Shown: positions 34,849 through 43,442 of the stretch, piece after piece | Numbering within the stretch: the first letter of the stretch is position 1 | How the letters are laid out: the number at the start of each line of letters is the position of its first letter | Origin: Bryobacterales bacterium | Lineage (GTDB): Bacteria > Acidobacteriota > Terriglobia > Bryobacterales > Bryobacteraceae | Length of the DNA: 45,614 nucleotides | Assembly (NCBI GenBank): GCA_003164035.1 | Contig: PLRS01000039.1 | Coordinates: 1 to 45,614 of the forward strand | Direction: 5' to 3' | Translations under genes and position numbers: made by a program | Notes under the pieces: model-generated | Database searches by the model: none | What the model saw: the letters and a program-made list of their open reading frames with translations, nothing else | What the model was told of the DNA's origin: nothing

Positions 34849-36214
34849 TTCGGTTTCCGTTTCTCTCGCCCAGGTCCGTCAAGGGTAGCTCGGCCGCGAT
34901 CAGGGTGCCGCGGCCCAGTTTCGAATCGAGCCGTAACTGCCCGCCCAGCCGCCGCACGCGTTCTTCCATGCCCAGCAAGCCCAGGCCGCGGACGAAACGG
35001 GTATCGAAACCGCACCCGTCGTCGCGCACGCTGAACAGCACCCGTGAATCCTGCCGCTCCACCACCACCTCCACGGTGCGAGCGCTGGAGTGGCGGGCGG
35101 AATTATTGACGGCTTCCTGCACCAGCCGGTAAATGCAGGTCTTGTGCTCCTCCGGCAGGTCGTCGGCTTCCCCGTCCGCGCGTACCAACACGTTTAGACC
35201 GGTGCGTTTGCCGGTCTCGCGAGCGTGCCAGTTGAGCGCCGGCACCAGCCCGAAATCGTCCAACATGGAGGGCCGCAGCAGCAGCGCCAGGTCGCGCACT
35301 TCGTTCATGGTTTTTTCGGCCAGGCCCTTCACCGCGGCCAGGTGCTCGCGGATCTCTTCGGGCTCTTCGGCGCATTCGGCGTTTTCGGTTTCCATCAACA
35401 TCGCCGAGAGCGATTGGCCCACTTCGTCGTGCAGTTCGCGCGCCAGCGTCCGCCGTTCATTCTCCTGGGCCCGCACCAGCCGCGCCGAAAGCTCTTCCAG
35501 ATCGGCCCGCGCTCGGCTATTTTCCGCCAGCCGCCGCTCCAGTTCGCGCTCCAACCGTACGGTGTGGCCGATGGTCAGCAGAGTCAGCAGGAGGCCGCCG
35601 GCCAGGGTCACGCCGAAAGTTAGCTGCAGGGTGCGTCGCAAGCTGCTGGCGGAGCCTTCGATGCTCTCCTCGGCGCGGGCTAGGCCGCGTTCGTTCACCA
35701 GCGCGATGCGGTCGGCGATCTGCAGCATGGCGGTGCGGCGCGGTACCAGTTCGTCATAGAAGAAATGGTCGCGCTGCCGGTTGCGCTGCTCCGGCGACCA
35801 GGTTTCCATCCGGTTGAGTACGCCCCAATAGTCTTCAATCTCCGCGCGCAGTGTCGCGAACGGCTGGCGCTCGGCCGGATCGAGCGAGCGGGCATAGGTA
35901 TCCAGCACCTTCCGCGTGCCGGTCTCCAGCGTCTCCAGCCGTGCCCCCTGCGCCGCCGCGCCGCTCGAATCCGGCGATAGCAGCAGATCGCGCACGTAGG
36001 TGCCCGAAAGGTAGATTTGCGCCCGCAGTTGGTCGAGCGCACCCACCCTTTCGAGAAACGTCTTCCCGGTGCGGGTTTCCTCCCCGCTGACGCGGTCGAG
36101 CGCCGTCAGAGTGCCGATCGCGGCGGCCAGAATGCCCAACAATAAGCCCCCGAAACCCAGCCACAATACCAAAGACGCGGCTCTGGGGCGCGCGGCGCCC
36201 CGCGCTTCCCGCAT
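34823..36214 (-). CDS. NarX/DegS-type sensor histidine kinase
   Basis: 463 residues. Membrane helices at about 15-36 and 197-216 bracket a periplasmic helical sensor (CHASE3-like; DQLRAQIYLSGTYVRDLLLS). The HisKA_3 dimerisation helix carries the phosphoacceptor His262 (RRTLARELHDEVGQSLSA). The ATPase domain has YRLVQEAVNNSARHSSAR (N box), VRDDGCGFD and GLGLLGMEERVRRLGG. It phosphorylates the neighbouring NarL-type regulator in response to an unknown signal. The C-terminal 15 residues are extra and charged. Confidence 0.93.
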   Translation of the reverse strand: MREARGAARPRAASLVLWLGFGGLLLGILAAAIGTLTALDRVSGEETRTGKTFLERVGALDQLRAQIYLSGTYVRDLLLSPDSSGAAAQGARLETLETGTRKVLDTYARSLDPAERQPFATLRAEIEDYWGVLNRMETWSPEQRNRQRDHFFYDELVPRRTAMLQIADRIALVNERGLARAEESIEGSASSLRRTLQLTFGVTLAGGLLLTLLTIGHTVRLERELERRLAENSRARADLEELSARLVRAQENERRTLARELHDEVGQSLSAMLMETENAECAEEPEEIREHLAAVKGLAEKTMNEVRDLALLLRPSMLDDFGLVPALNWHARETGKRTGLNVLVRADGEADDLPEEHKTCIYRLVQEAVNNSARHSSARTVEVVVERQDSRVLFSVRDDGCGFDTRFVRGLGLLGMEERVRRLGGQLRLDSKLGRGTLIAAELPLTDLGERNGNRNGHSHPAG

Positions 36215-36327
36215 GGACTCTCCTTAGCTTAAAGTGTAGTAAAGGCGGTGCCCGGCGAGAATCCTGTACGAACAGGATGGCCACGGCCGCCGCAAATGGA
36301 GTAACAATAGAAGTGTAGAAGGGATTT

Positions 36328-36918
36328 ATGAAACCTACGAGACTTTTGATTGTGACGATCGCGGTGAGCGCCGCTATCATTTCCGGATGCGCCAAGAAGA
36401 AAGTGGCCGCAACACCGCCGGCTCCGCCCGCACCGGCCGTGAGCGCGACCGCCGCTCCGGCGCCCGCCCCGCAGAGCGCCCCGGCGCCCGCCGCCCCACG
36501 GGCTGCCGCGGCGGCCCCCGCCCCGCGCATTCCCGACGCTCCTACGCGTGCGCGTATCGACGAGTTGCTGGCCAAGATCGAAGATGCTTACTTCGACTAT
36601 GACAAGCACACCCTGCGCCCCGATGCCATCACGGCGCTCGAAGCCGACTCGAAGGAGTTGCGCGACATTATCGTGCAGTATCCCGATTACAAGCTGACTA
36701 TCGAAGGCCACGCCGACGAGCGCGGCTCCGAAGAGTACAACATGGCGCTGGGCGAAGCGCGCGCCGAATCGGCTCGCGGCTACCTGGCCAAGGTTGGTAT
36801 TCCGCAAGACCAGTTGTCGCTCGTCAGCTACGGCAAGGATAGGCCGGCCTGCGAAGACCACAACGAATCCTGCTGGCAAAAGAACCGCCGTATTCACATC
36901 GTGGCTTCCGCCAAGTAA
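36328..36918 (+). CDS. Peptidoglycan-associated lipoprotein (Pal/OmpA family)
   Basis: 196 residues, ATG with AGAAGGGA upstream. A lipoprotein signal peptide ends with the lipobox IISGC (Cys21). An Ala/Pro-rich linker (about 24-72) is followed by an OmpA-like domain: AYFDYDKHTLRPDAITALEA, then LTIEGHADERGSEEYNMALG and ARGYLAKVGIPQDQLSLVSY. It ends with QKNRRIHIVASAK. It is an outer-membrane lipoprotein that binds meso-DAP of peptidoglycan. Usual Pal partners (TolA, TolB, TolQ, TolR) are not nearby. A good terminator follows. Confidence 0.92.
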   Translation: MKPTRLLIVTIAVSAAIISGCAKKKVAATPPAPPAPAVSATAAPAPAPQSAPAPAAPRAAAAAPAPRIPDAPTRARIDELLAKIEDAYFDYDKHTLRPDAITALEADSKELRDIIVQYPDYKLTIEGHADERGSEEYNMALGEARAESARGYLAKVGIPQDQLSLVSYGKDRPACEDHNESCWQKNRRIHIVASAK

Positions 36919-36928
36919 CGGCTCCGAT

Positions 36929-36966
36929 GGGGCAGACGGCTCCGGCACTCCGGCTGCCCCTTTCTT
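36929..36966 (+). terminator. Rho-independent terminator after pal
   Basis: GGGGCAG (36929-36935) pairs with CTGCCCC (36954-36960), with an inner CCGG/CCGG pairing in the loop, and is followed by the T-rich TTTCTT. It begins 10 bases after the Pal stop codon. Confidence 0.75.
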
Positions 36967-36992
36967 GTGGCCAGGCGGCCAGCAACTAGAGC

Positions 36993-37286
36993 TCATCGGC
37001 CGGGTGAATATTCTGCCGGGACTACAGGCTGCGCTCCGGGGCGCGTCACCCTATCGTGGTAATAGCGGATGAGATCGTCCTCGTCATAGGCCACGGCTCG
37101 CGCGTACTGGCGAAGATAACTGGTCGTGTAGATGCCGCCGGGTAGTTTCTGGAAGTCACCGGATTCAATTGCCTCGAGATAGCAGATATTGATTTTCGTG
37201 GAGTCGGCAATTTCCCGGAGTGAGATAGGCTTCGCCTCCCGGCGCAGGGCAAGCTCGCGCGGGAGTTCCGGACGGCTGCTGTCCAT
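36993..37286 (-). CDS. Solo helix-turn-helix protein, RodZ-like N-terminal domain
   Basis: 97 residues. The segment LREIADSTKINICYLEAIES plus GDFQKLPGGIYTTSYLRQYA matches the cytoplasmic Xre-type domain of RodZ (pattern ...IA..TKI...YLEA.E..DF..LPGG.Y...FLR.YA). RodZ normally continues into a membrane helix and periplasmic domain. Here the protein ends soon after YDEDDLIRYYHDRV, so it is a soluble, solo version. Acidobacteria often carry such short forms. It may bind MreB or DNA. The start has no strong ribosome binding site. Confidence 0.7.
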   Translation of the reverse strand: MDSSRPELPRELALRREAKPISLREIADSTKINICYLEAIESGDFQKLPGGIYTTSYLRQYARAVAYDEDDLIRYYHDRVTRPGAQPVVPAEYSPGR

Positions 37287-37650
37287 GACGCTGTTAGTCC
37301 TTGCACGTTTGCCACAAAACCCCTCTGGAGTCTAAATCGAGCCTAATTGGCCGGCCGCGAGGGTCGATTTCGTGTAATTCTTTCCAGTATCCCGTAAGCT
37401 GCCGCTCGCGCGTGGGTAATTACTTCCTATCTCCAAAATTATCAAGGAGTTCCGGCCTTGGGTGTAACCTGATTTATGACGCGTCGGAGACTCCGGAAAA
37501 TTAGTACACAAATTTCATTTCATAAGTTCGCCAGCGCATTTCCGGGCAACCGCCTTAACTAATTTGCTGCCGTAATTCCAAGATCGAGTACTGTGCTCGC
37601 TCCAGCCCGTCCTCAACCTGCTGTAACGCAATTGGCTTATGCTGGGCGTT
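37287..37650. other. Intergenic region holding the left copy of a gene-flanking repeat
   Basis: About 360 bases between the RodZ-like gene and the phosphoesterase gene. No convincing gene was seen. At 37503-37586 it contains the left copy of a diverged repeat found again after the gene, described in the next entry. Confidence 0.5.
37503..37586 (+). repeat. Left copy of a diverged repeat flanking the phosphoesterase gene
   Basis: Shared blocks in order: AGTACACA (37503-37510), CATTTCCGGGCAACCGC (37537-37553), CTTAA (37554-37558) and GCCGTAATTCC (37569-37579), followed by a similar ATCG. The right copy has the same blocks at 40176-40183, 40193-40209, 40373-40377 and 40384-40394, but is split by an insert. 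Both copies are in the same orientation. Confidence 0.6.
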
Positions 37651-40176
37651 ATGCGACGAAAGCTCCTCTTTCTGGTCTTACTGGCTACGGCGGCGGTGAT
37701 TGCCGACGAGACCAGGGTGTTTCCCATCCTCGCGAGCACGGTGCGGCTGGGCAAACACCCGGATGGATTCTATCTTGTCCCTACCAATCAATTGCTCCGC
37801 CCATGGGGGCGGCTATCGCTGTTGCCCGGCCGTCCCGTCGACATGGCTTTCGATTCGCACCGCCGCATCTTGGCGGTCCTCAACTGGCGGAGCGTTCTGC
37901 TCATCGACGGCGTCAGCGGCTCGCGTCTGGCGGAGGTGGAATCGCCTGCCACGTCCTACGCCGGCATCGCCTTTCGTCCCGGCGACCGGGAACTCTGGGC
38001 CAGCGAAACCTCGGGGGAAGACCGCGACACCATCCTGGTGATCGAGATCTCCGAGCTTGGCGTCCCCGTCCGTTCCAGCCGAATCGCGCTGCCGGGCCAT
38101 CCGGTTCCCGTCGGGATCGCGTTTTCGGCGGACGGTTCTCGGGCTTACGTCGCCCTGAGCCGCGATAACTCGCTGGCGGTGATCGATACCGCTTCCCGCC
38201 AAATCCTGCGCCGCATCGACGTGGGCATAGCCCCGTTTGGCGTGGCCGCCGCCAGCAGCGGCACGGTGTACGTTTCCAATCGCGGCGGCCGCCGCCCGCA
38301 CGCCAACGAAACCGTCGCGCCTTCGAGTGGCTCCCAGGTGCTTACCGATCCCGTCACTGGATCGTCGGTTTCCGGGACGGTTAGCGTGGTCGACGCGGCG
38401 TCCGGCGGCGTGCGGGAAATTCCCGTCGGCCTGGCGCCATCTCAAATCGTGCTTTCCCCCGATCAAAAGCTGCTGGCGGTCGCCGACGGCCATTCCGACG
38501 CCGTCACCCTGCTCGATACCCAAACCCTGACCCACGCCGACATTCACATCCCGACGTATCCGGAAGCCGCCATCGGCAGCCAGCCCATCGCCAGTGCCTT
38601 TAGCCCGGATGGCGGCAGCCTCTACGTGGCCTGCGCCGGCAACAACGCCGTCGCCGTGCTGTCGGGCCGCGGCCTGGATTGGCGGGTAGCGGGCGCATTG
38701 CCCACTGCCTGGTTCCCTTCCGCCATCGCCGTGGACGGCGGCGGCGCCCTGCGTGTAGTCGACATCAAGGGCGTCGGCAATACCGCCGGCGCCAACGGCA
38801 CTTTCAATTCGAAACAGTACGAAGGCTCGCTGGAACAAATTCCCGCCCCTCTGCCGATGCAGGTGATGGCCGGCACGCGCGAGGTCCGCGCCGCCAATGC
38901 GCCGCGGTTCGACCCGGCCGGCGGAGTCCGCAACCTTCCCTCCCTGGGCATTGGGCACGTCTTTTTGATCGTCAAGGAAAACCGCACCTACGACCAGGTG
39001 TTCGGCGACCTCGGCCGCGGCAACGGCGACCCCAAGCTCACCATGTATGGCCGCGCCGTCACCCCCAATCACCACGCCCTCGCCGAGCGCTACGTGACGC
39101 TGGACAGTTTCTATACCGGCGGCGCCATCAGCTTCGACGGCCACCAGTGGCTGATGCAGGCCTTCGTCAGCGATTACGTCGAGCGCGCCTTCGCCAGCTC
39201 CCCGCGTGGCTACGCCTGGAATATGGCCGACGCCCTGACCGTTTCTCCCGCCGGTTTCTTCTGGCAAAGCGGGCCTAAGCCCATCGATCTCCGCATCCTC
39301 GGCGAGTTCATGCTGCCCGGCCGGTGGGATCCTCAGACGCAATCCGTCAAGGATATGGACGAAGCCAGCGAGCTCAAATGGAGCGATTATTGGAAGCTCT
39401 ACCAGGAGGGCAAATGGCAATCGGCGGTCGGCGCCCGCCCCGGCGTGCCCGCGCTGGCACGCTATTCCAGCGTCCGCTATCCCTACGATTCGCTCGCTAT
39501 CTCCGACCAGATCCGCGCCGAGGAATTCCTGCGCGAATTTGGCGAGGCCGAAAAGACCGGCCGCTGGCACCAACTCACCATCATGACCTTGAACCAGGAT
39601 CATACCAACGGCACTCGCCCCGGTTCGCCCACTCCCCGCTCCATGGTGGCCGACGACGACCTGGCGCTGGGCCGCGTCGTGGAAGCCATTTCCGCAAGCC
39701 GCTTCTGGTCCAAGAGCCTCATCTTCGTGGTGGAGGACGACGCCCAGGATGGCGTCGACCATGTGGACGGGCATCGCACCGTGGCCCTGGCCATCGGCCC
39801 GTTCGTTCGCCGCGATGCGGTCGATTCCAATAATTACAATCACACCAGCATGATTCGCACCATCCAGGAGGTTCTCGGCGTCCCGGCCCGCACGCGCTTT
39901 CTGGCGTCGGCCCGCTCCATGACCAGCATTTTCACCCCCGATGCCGATCTGAAGCCGTACCGGCACCTGGTGCCCTGTCAGCCGCTGGATCAAATGAACC
40001 CGCCCCTGAAAGCCCTGGCCGGCCGGCAGCTCTGGGCCGCGCGCCAGTCCGCCGCTATGAATTGGGCCGATCTCGATGACGCGCCCCAAGACGTACTGAA
40101 CCGGATTCTCTGGTGGGACGCCAAAGGCTACGACACGCCTTATCCGGCTGCGGGCGGTCGCGCGGAGAAGCGCTAA
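37651..40176 (+). CDS. Secreted YncE-like beta-propeller fused to a phosphoesterase (acid phosphatase-like) domain
   Basis: ATG at 37651 is preferred (MRRKLLFLVLLATAAVIADE, a good signal peptide; 841 residues); ATG at 37639 is also in frame. The N-terminal half is a beta-propeller with YncE repeats (VGIAFSADGSRAYVALSRDN, SLAVIDTASRQILRRIDVGI, then PIASAFSPDGGSLYVACAGN). From about residue 440 is a phosphoesterase-family domain (PF04185-like): GHVFLIVKENRTYDQVFGDL, AERYVTLDSFYTGG, FVVEDDAQDGVDHVDGHRT and NHTSMIRTIQEVLG. Metal-binding Asp/Glu/His residues are present in these motifs. Such proteins are common in Bryobacterales and are annotated as phosphoesterases. Substrate unknown. Related repeats flank the gene on both sides. 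Confidence 0.85.
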   Translation: MRRKLLFLVLLATAAVIADETRVFPILASTVRLGKHPDGFYLVPTNQLLRPWGRLSLLPGRPVDMAFDSHRRILAVLNWRSVLLIDGVSGSRLAEVESPATSYAGIAFRPGDRELWASETSGEDRDTILVIEISELGVPVRSSRIALPGHPVPVGIAFSADGSRAYVALSRDNSLAVIDTASRQILRRIDVGIAPFGVAAASSGTVYVSNRGGRRPHANETVAPSSGSQVLTDPVTGSSVSGTVSVVDAASGGVREIPVGLAPSQIVLSPDQKLLAVADGHSDAVTLLDTQTLTHADIHIPTYPEAAIGSQPIASAFSPDGGSLYVACAGNNAVAVLSGRGLDWRVAGALPTAWFPSAIAVDGGGALRVVDIKGVGNTAGANGTFNSKQYEGSLEQIPAPLPMQVMAGTREVRAANAPRFDPAGGVRNLPSLGIGHVFLIVKENRTYDQVFGDLGRGNGDPKLTMYGRAVTPNHHALAERYVTLDSFYTGGAISFDGHQWLMQAFVSDYVERAFASSPRGYAWNMADALTVSPAGFFWQSGPKPIDLRILGEFMLPGRWDPQTQSVKDMDEASELKWSDYWKLYQEGKWQSAVGARPGVPALARYSSVRYPYDSLAISDQIRAEEFLREFGEAEKTGRWHQLTIMTLNQDHTNGTRPGSPTPRSMVADDDLALGRVVEAISASRFWSKSLIFVVEDDAQDGVDHVDGHRTVALAIGPFVRRDAVDSNNYNHTSMIRTIQEVLGVPARTRFLASARSMTSIFTPDADLKPYRHLVPCQPLDQMNPPLKALAGRQLWAARQSAAMNWADLDDAPQDVLNRILWWDAKGYDTPYPAAGGRAEKR

Positions 40177-40401
40177 GTACACAGATTCATAACATTTCCG
40201 GGCAACCGCTCCCTGGGAAGCTGTGAAATATTCGTTTTGGGCCAGTTTTGCACAGGGTAAGTAATTGAAAACATTTGGCACCAAAAAAGGTTCGTGACAT
40301 TTTTTCACAGCGTCTGGCGGTCGCGGCTCGGAAACAAGCGAAACCGAGCCGCGACCGCAAGGGAGCGGTTTTCTTAATACGTGGCCGTAATTCCGAAATC
40401 G
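40176..40401 (+). repeat. Right copy of the gene-flanking repeat, interrupted by an insert
   Basis: It has the same blocks as the left copy at 37503-37586, starting with the last base of the phosphoesterase stop codon. The 17-base block CATTTCCGGGCAACCGC is identical. The right copy is split after GCAACCGC by the palindromic element at 40204-40370. Confidence 0.6.
40204..40370. mobile_element. Palindromic, MITE-like 167-bp element
   Basis: The ends are an 11-bp perfect inverted repeat, AACCGCTCCCT (40204-40214) and AGGGAGCGGTT (40360-40370). Inside is a perfect 15-bp hairpin (40317-40331 with 40344-40358, 12-base loop, centred on GGCTCGG...CCGAGCC). A further inverted pair GCTGTGAAA (40220-40228) and TTTCACAGC (40303-40311) is also present. 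No coding capacity. The left copy of the flanking repeat lacks this stretch, so it looks like an empty site. The simplest reading is a non-autonomous mobile element or a REP-like unit. Confidence 0.55.
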
Positions 40402-40619
40402 GGCGCTAAGAGCTGTCCGCCATGGATCCGGACCACCGCCCCTGCCCAACAAGCGGGTAGTGAGCAAAATTGCTTATTGCCGTGACCGCGCGCCGGGATG
40501 ATGATACGATAGCGTCTACCGACAGAGAATCCTTCGCGGCTCGGTCGCACCGATCTCACCGAAAAACTGCGGACTACTTGCCGGAGAAAGGAAAGCCAGC
40601 GCTCCGTTTGGACGCCGGC
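40402..40619. other. Upstream region of the radical SAM gene
   Basis: The open frame of the radical SAM gene reaches back to 40470, but its first 50 residues are polar and unlike the family. No gene is supported here. A GGAGAAAGGA stretch at 40582-40591 is ribosome-binding-site-like but too far from the ATG at 40620; a TTG at 40608 could be used with it. Confidence 0.4.
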
Positions 40620-42215
40620 ATGGGCGAGTACTTGAAAATCCTGCTGTACAACCCCGACAACGGGGTGACCCAGAACTTCATGCCTCACCTCTGGATGTTT
40701 CTGCTCCAGGCTCTGACGCCCGCAGGTCACGAGGTGGTTCTGATCGACGGCAACACCCAACCGATGACCGATGCCGAGTTGGTCCGGTTCGCGCTCGACC
40801 GGCGGGTCGGACTGGTTGGAATCGGCGCCATGACGCGCATGATCGCCAAAGCGTACCGCGTAGCGGATGCGCTCCGCGCGGCCGGCATTCGCGTGGTCAT
40901 GGGCGGCCCTCACGTAACCGAGGTCCCGGAAGAAGCTCTCGGCCGGGACGGCGGACCCCGACACGCCGACGCTTTAGCGCTGGGTGAAGCGGACGAAACC
41001 TGGCCGCGCATCGTGGAGGATGCCGCGCGCGGCGAGCTCAAGGAGGTTTACACTCCGGTAGACGCCTTCGGGCAGGAGCGCAAGCCCAGTTTGCAGGATT
41101 ACCCGATCATTCCGTGGGACTCGATCGATTTGCGGCAATTCAACCGGATTCCGGGCTTCCTGCGCCCGGTGATGCGGCGCTACGCGCCCGGTTGGGAGAC
41201 ATTTCATATCATTCCGATCGAATCCGGGCGCGGCTGCCCCTATGGATGCGAGTTCTGCACGGTGACCGGTTTCTTCGGCGATTCGATTAGGTACCGCTCC
41301 AACCAGAGCATCGTCGAGGAGATGCTCAAAATCAAGGCGCGTGCGAACAGCACGGGAGGCAAGGCCGCGGTATTTTTCGTCGACGACAACTTCGCCATTA
41401 ACGTGAAGCGGACCAAGTCGCTCTTGCGCGATGTGATTGCAGCCGGAGCCCAACTGTCGTGGGTGGGGCAAATCAGCGCCAACCTTTTGAAGGATGAAGA
41501 ACTGCTCGACTTGATCGCCGCTTCGGGCGGTAAGTGGATCTTCATCGGGATGGAGTCTCTCGATCCCGCCAATCTCGCCAGCGTCAACAAGAGCTTCAAT
41601 AAGCCGGCGGATTATGCCCGCGTACTGCAGGCGCTAGCCCGGCGCCACGTCTACGCGATCACGTCCTTCATCTTCGGGCTGGATCATGACACGGCCGGCG
41701 TGGCTGAGCGCACCGTCGCCCAGATTCGCGAGTGGCCGCCGGGGCTGCCTGTGTTCGGTCAGATCACTCCATTCCCCGCTACTCCCTTGTATGAGCGCCT
41801 GCAGAAGGCGGGCCGGCTGACACGGCCGAAACACTGGCTCGAGTTCGCCCCGTTCCAGATGGCGCACACGCCTCTCGAGATGACGATTCCGGAGGTGCAG
41901 TCCGAGGTCCAATACGCCTGGGCGAACTCTTACAGCCCCGCGGCGATCGAGAGAGCTCTGGAATCGATCGCGGACGAGCCGGCCGCGTACAAGATCAGCC
42001 ACCTGATGGCCCGCCTGTTCTTCCGTGGAATTTATTTCCCGCAGAAGGGCGCGTGGGGATGGCTGAAACTGGCGGCCCGGAACCGGCGCGCGATCGGCCG
42101 CGTCGTCAGGGATTGCTTCACCCGATGGCATGGCGCCAAGGGTCCGGCCGATCTGGACTTCAACAGCTCGCCCGAGGCGGCTCTTGTCGCGGCTACACAG
42201 CCGGAGTCGGACTGA
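40620..42215 (+). CDS. B12-binding-domain radical SAM protein
   Basis: About 531 residues from ATG at 40620 (MGEYLKILLYNPDNGVTQNF). The N-terminal B12-binding fold shows MPHLWMFLLQALTPAGHEVV, LIDGNTQPM, GLVGIGAMTRMIAKAYRVAD and IRVVMGGPHVTEVPEEALG. The radical SAM domain has the [4Fe-4S] motif in SGRGCPYGCEFCTVTGFFG (Cys-x3-Cys-x2-Cys), then FFVDDNFAINVKRTKSLLRD, then GGKWIFIGMESLD. Such enzymes use cobalamin and SAM for methylation or rearrangement of unreactive carbons, in lipid, hopanoid or natural-product pathways. No helpful neighbours are present, so the substrate is unknown. Confidence 0.87.
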   Translation: MGEYLKILLYNPDNGVTQNFMPHLWMFLLQALTPAGHEVVLIDGNTQPMTDAELVRFALDRRVGLVGIGAMTRMIAKAYRVADALRAAGIRVVMGGPHVTEVPEEALGRDGGPRHADALALGEADETWPRIVEDAARGELKEVYTPVDAFGQERKPSLQDYPIIPWDSIDLRQFNRIPGFLRPVMRRYAPGWETFHIIPIESGRGCPYGCEFCTVTGFFGDSIRYRSNQSIVEEMLKIKARANSTGGKAAVFFVDDNFAINVKRTKSLLRDVIAAGAQLSWVGQISANLLKDEELLDLIAASGGKWIFIGMESLDPANLASVNKSFNKPADYARVLQALARRHVYAITSFIFGLDHDTAGVAERTVAQIREWPPGLPVFGQITPFPATPLYERLQKAGRLTRPKHWLEFAPFQMAHTPLEMTIPEVQSEVQYAWANSYSPAAIERALESIADEPAAYKISHLMARLFFRGIYFPQKGAWGWLKLAARNRRAIGRVVRDCFTRWHGAKGPADLDFNSSPEAALVAATQPESD

Positions 42216-42355
42216 GTTTCGCCCGATCGGGAAATCATCCGGGCGACTGGCTATTGGGCGAAGCGATCTCTCCCTGGAGCGCGGCCCGAACCAGTTGGCT
42301 TCGCGTCCGCACGCCGGCTTTTTCGATCAGAAGGGCGATGCTGCGCCGGGAGTGG

Positions 42356-42771
42356 CTAAAGATACACGGTGACAAAGATCGCCGACGCTACGAGGCGGAG
42401 GGGCTTTTGGGCGGCTTGGAGGAGCTTTTTGGCTTCGGCGAGGCGGGTCTGGTGGGCGCCTAGGCGGGCGATTTCCGGGGATTGAAAAATCAAATTGCCG
42501 GGGGGAGGGACTGGCGCGGGTAGTCGCGCTCGATGTCGTAGGTTTCTCCTTTACTTTCCGCGAGTTGGGTGAGGAGGGCGACCTCTTCGGCGGCGCGCTG
42601 GAGGGCGGCCTGGCGCTTCTGCTGCAGGTCGTCGAGCACCTTCTTATTCTTATCGACGCGGCTCTGGATGCGGTGCTCGTAGAGGGAGAGGCGGCGGAGC
42701 TGCTTGCCGTCGGCGAGCCAGACGCGGGCTTGGGCGAGGGCAACGCGCGGGATTCCATCCTGCCTCGCCAC
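42356..42771 (-). pseudogene. Truncated and frameshifted remnant of a common acidobacterial hypothetical protein
   Basis: The first frame (GTG at 42771) reads ARVWLADGKQLRRLSLYEHR, VDKNKKVLDDLQQKRQAALQ and AEESKGETYDIERDYPRQSL-like sequence, then stops at 42490. The next frame continues sensibly as NLIFQSPEIARLGAHQTRLA then EAKKLLQAA, ending with a stop at 42356. The switch maps to a run of six G at 42500-42505, where one base seems to be missing. This resembles the C-terminal half of a widespread acidobacterial family (long N-terminal part with an NALKHGL-type motif, charged coiled coil, then an F.FS..EI segment). The N-terminal half is absent: an in-frame stop lies shortly upstream. Confidence 0.4.
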
Positions 42772-42896
42772 CGTGGCATGGTAACCTTTCCGTCGTCGAC
42801 GGCGAATTCATATTATATGGAGGATAGGGGCCATCGGGCGCGGTTTCCGGATGACGGGCGGCGCTGCGGGAGGCATAATGGAAAAGCTGCGGCAAC

Positions 42897-43442
42897 ATGC
42901 TCCCAGACGTGCTCCCCGAGGACCCGATCGAAGCGCTCATGGCCGGATATCAGCAAGGCGACGGCGAGCGCACGCGTGCGCTCATCGAGCGGGTCAGTCC
43001 GCCCCTCTATCGCTTCTTTCTGGCGCAAGTCCGCAGCCGCCGCGACGCCGACGATCTGCTGCAGGAAACCTGGATGCGGATTCACCAGGCGCGACACACT
43101 TTTCGGCCGGGACAGCCGCTGCTGCCCTGGGTGTATGCCATCGCGCGGCACATCCGCATCGATCATTACCGGCGCAGTCTGCGCGCCGAAGCCCGCGAAG
43201 TGCGGGTGGAAACCCTGCCCGACCCGCCCGCGCCGGCGCCGCGCCCTTCCGGCGCCGATCTGTCGGCCATTCTGGGGGAGCTGCCCGAGAGCCAGCGCGA
43301 GGTGCTGGTTATGTTGAAAGTGTCGGGCATGAGCCTGGAGGAGGTCGCGCGCGCCACCTCTTCCAGCGTGGGGTCGGTCAAACAGAAAGCCCACCGCGCG
43401 TATCGGAAATTGCGCGGCGTGCTGAAGGGAGACGGCGCATGA
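42897..43442 (+). CDS. ECF-family RNA polymerase sigma factor
   Basis: 181 residues. Region 2 is visible (YRFFLAQVRSRRDADDLLQE, then TWMRIHQARHTFRPGQPLLP, WVYAIARHIRIDHYRR), including the DADDLLQETW core. Region 4 follows after a Pro-rich linker (LPESQREVLVMLKVSGMSLE, EVARATSSSVGSVKQKAHRA). It binds core RNA polymerase and directs it to a small regulon. The stop codon overlaps the start of the next gene (ATGA, 43439-43442), which encodes its membrane anti-sigma factor. Confidence 0.93.
   Translation: MLPDVLPEDPIEALMAGYQQGDGERTRALIERVSPPLYRFFLAQVRSRRDADDLLQETWMRIHQARHTFRPGQPLLPWVYAIARHIRIDHYRRSLRAEAREVRVETLPDPPAPAPRPSGADLSAILGELPESQREVLVMLKVSGMSLEEVARATSSSVGSVKQKAHRAYRKLRGVLKGDGA

Noticed and set aside
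37813-40467. 884-codon antisense open frame across the phosphoesterase gene
   Set aside because: It is opposite a clear coding gene; its length comes from GC-rich third positions, and its translation has no recognisable domain.
42565-43317. 250-codon plus-strand open frame
   Set aside because: It overlaps both the decayed minus-strand gene and the ECF sigma gene, and its translation is repetitive without a domain.
42851-43438. Upstream extension of the anti-sigma frame
   Set aside because: It passes through the sigma factor gene in another frame; the ATG at 43439 overlapping the sigma stop is the natural start.
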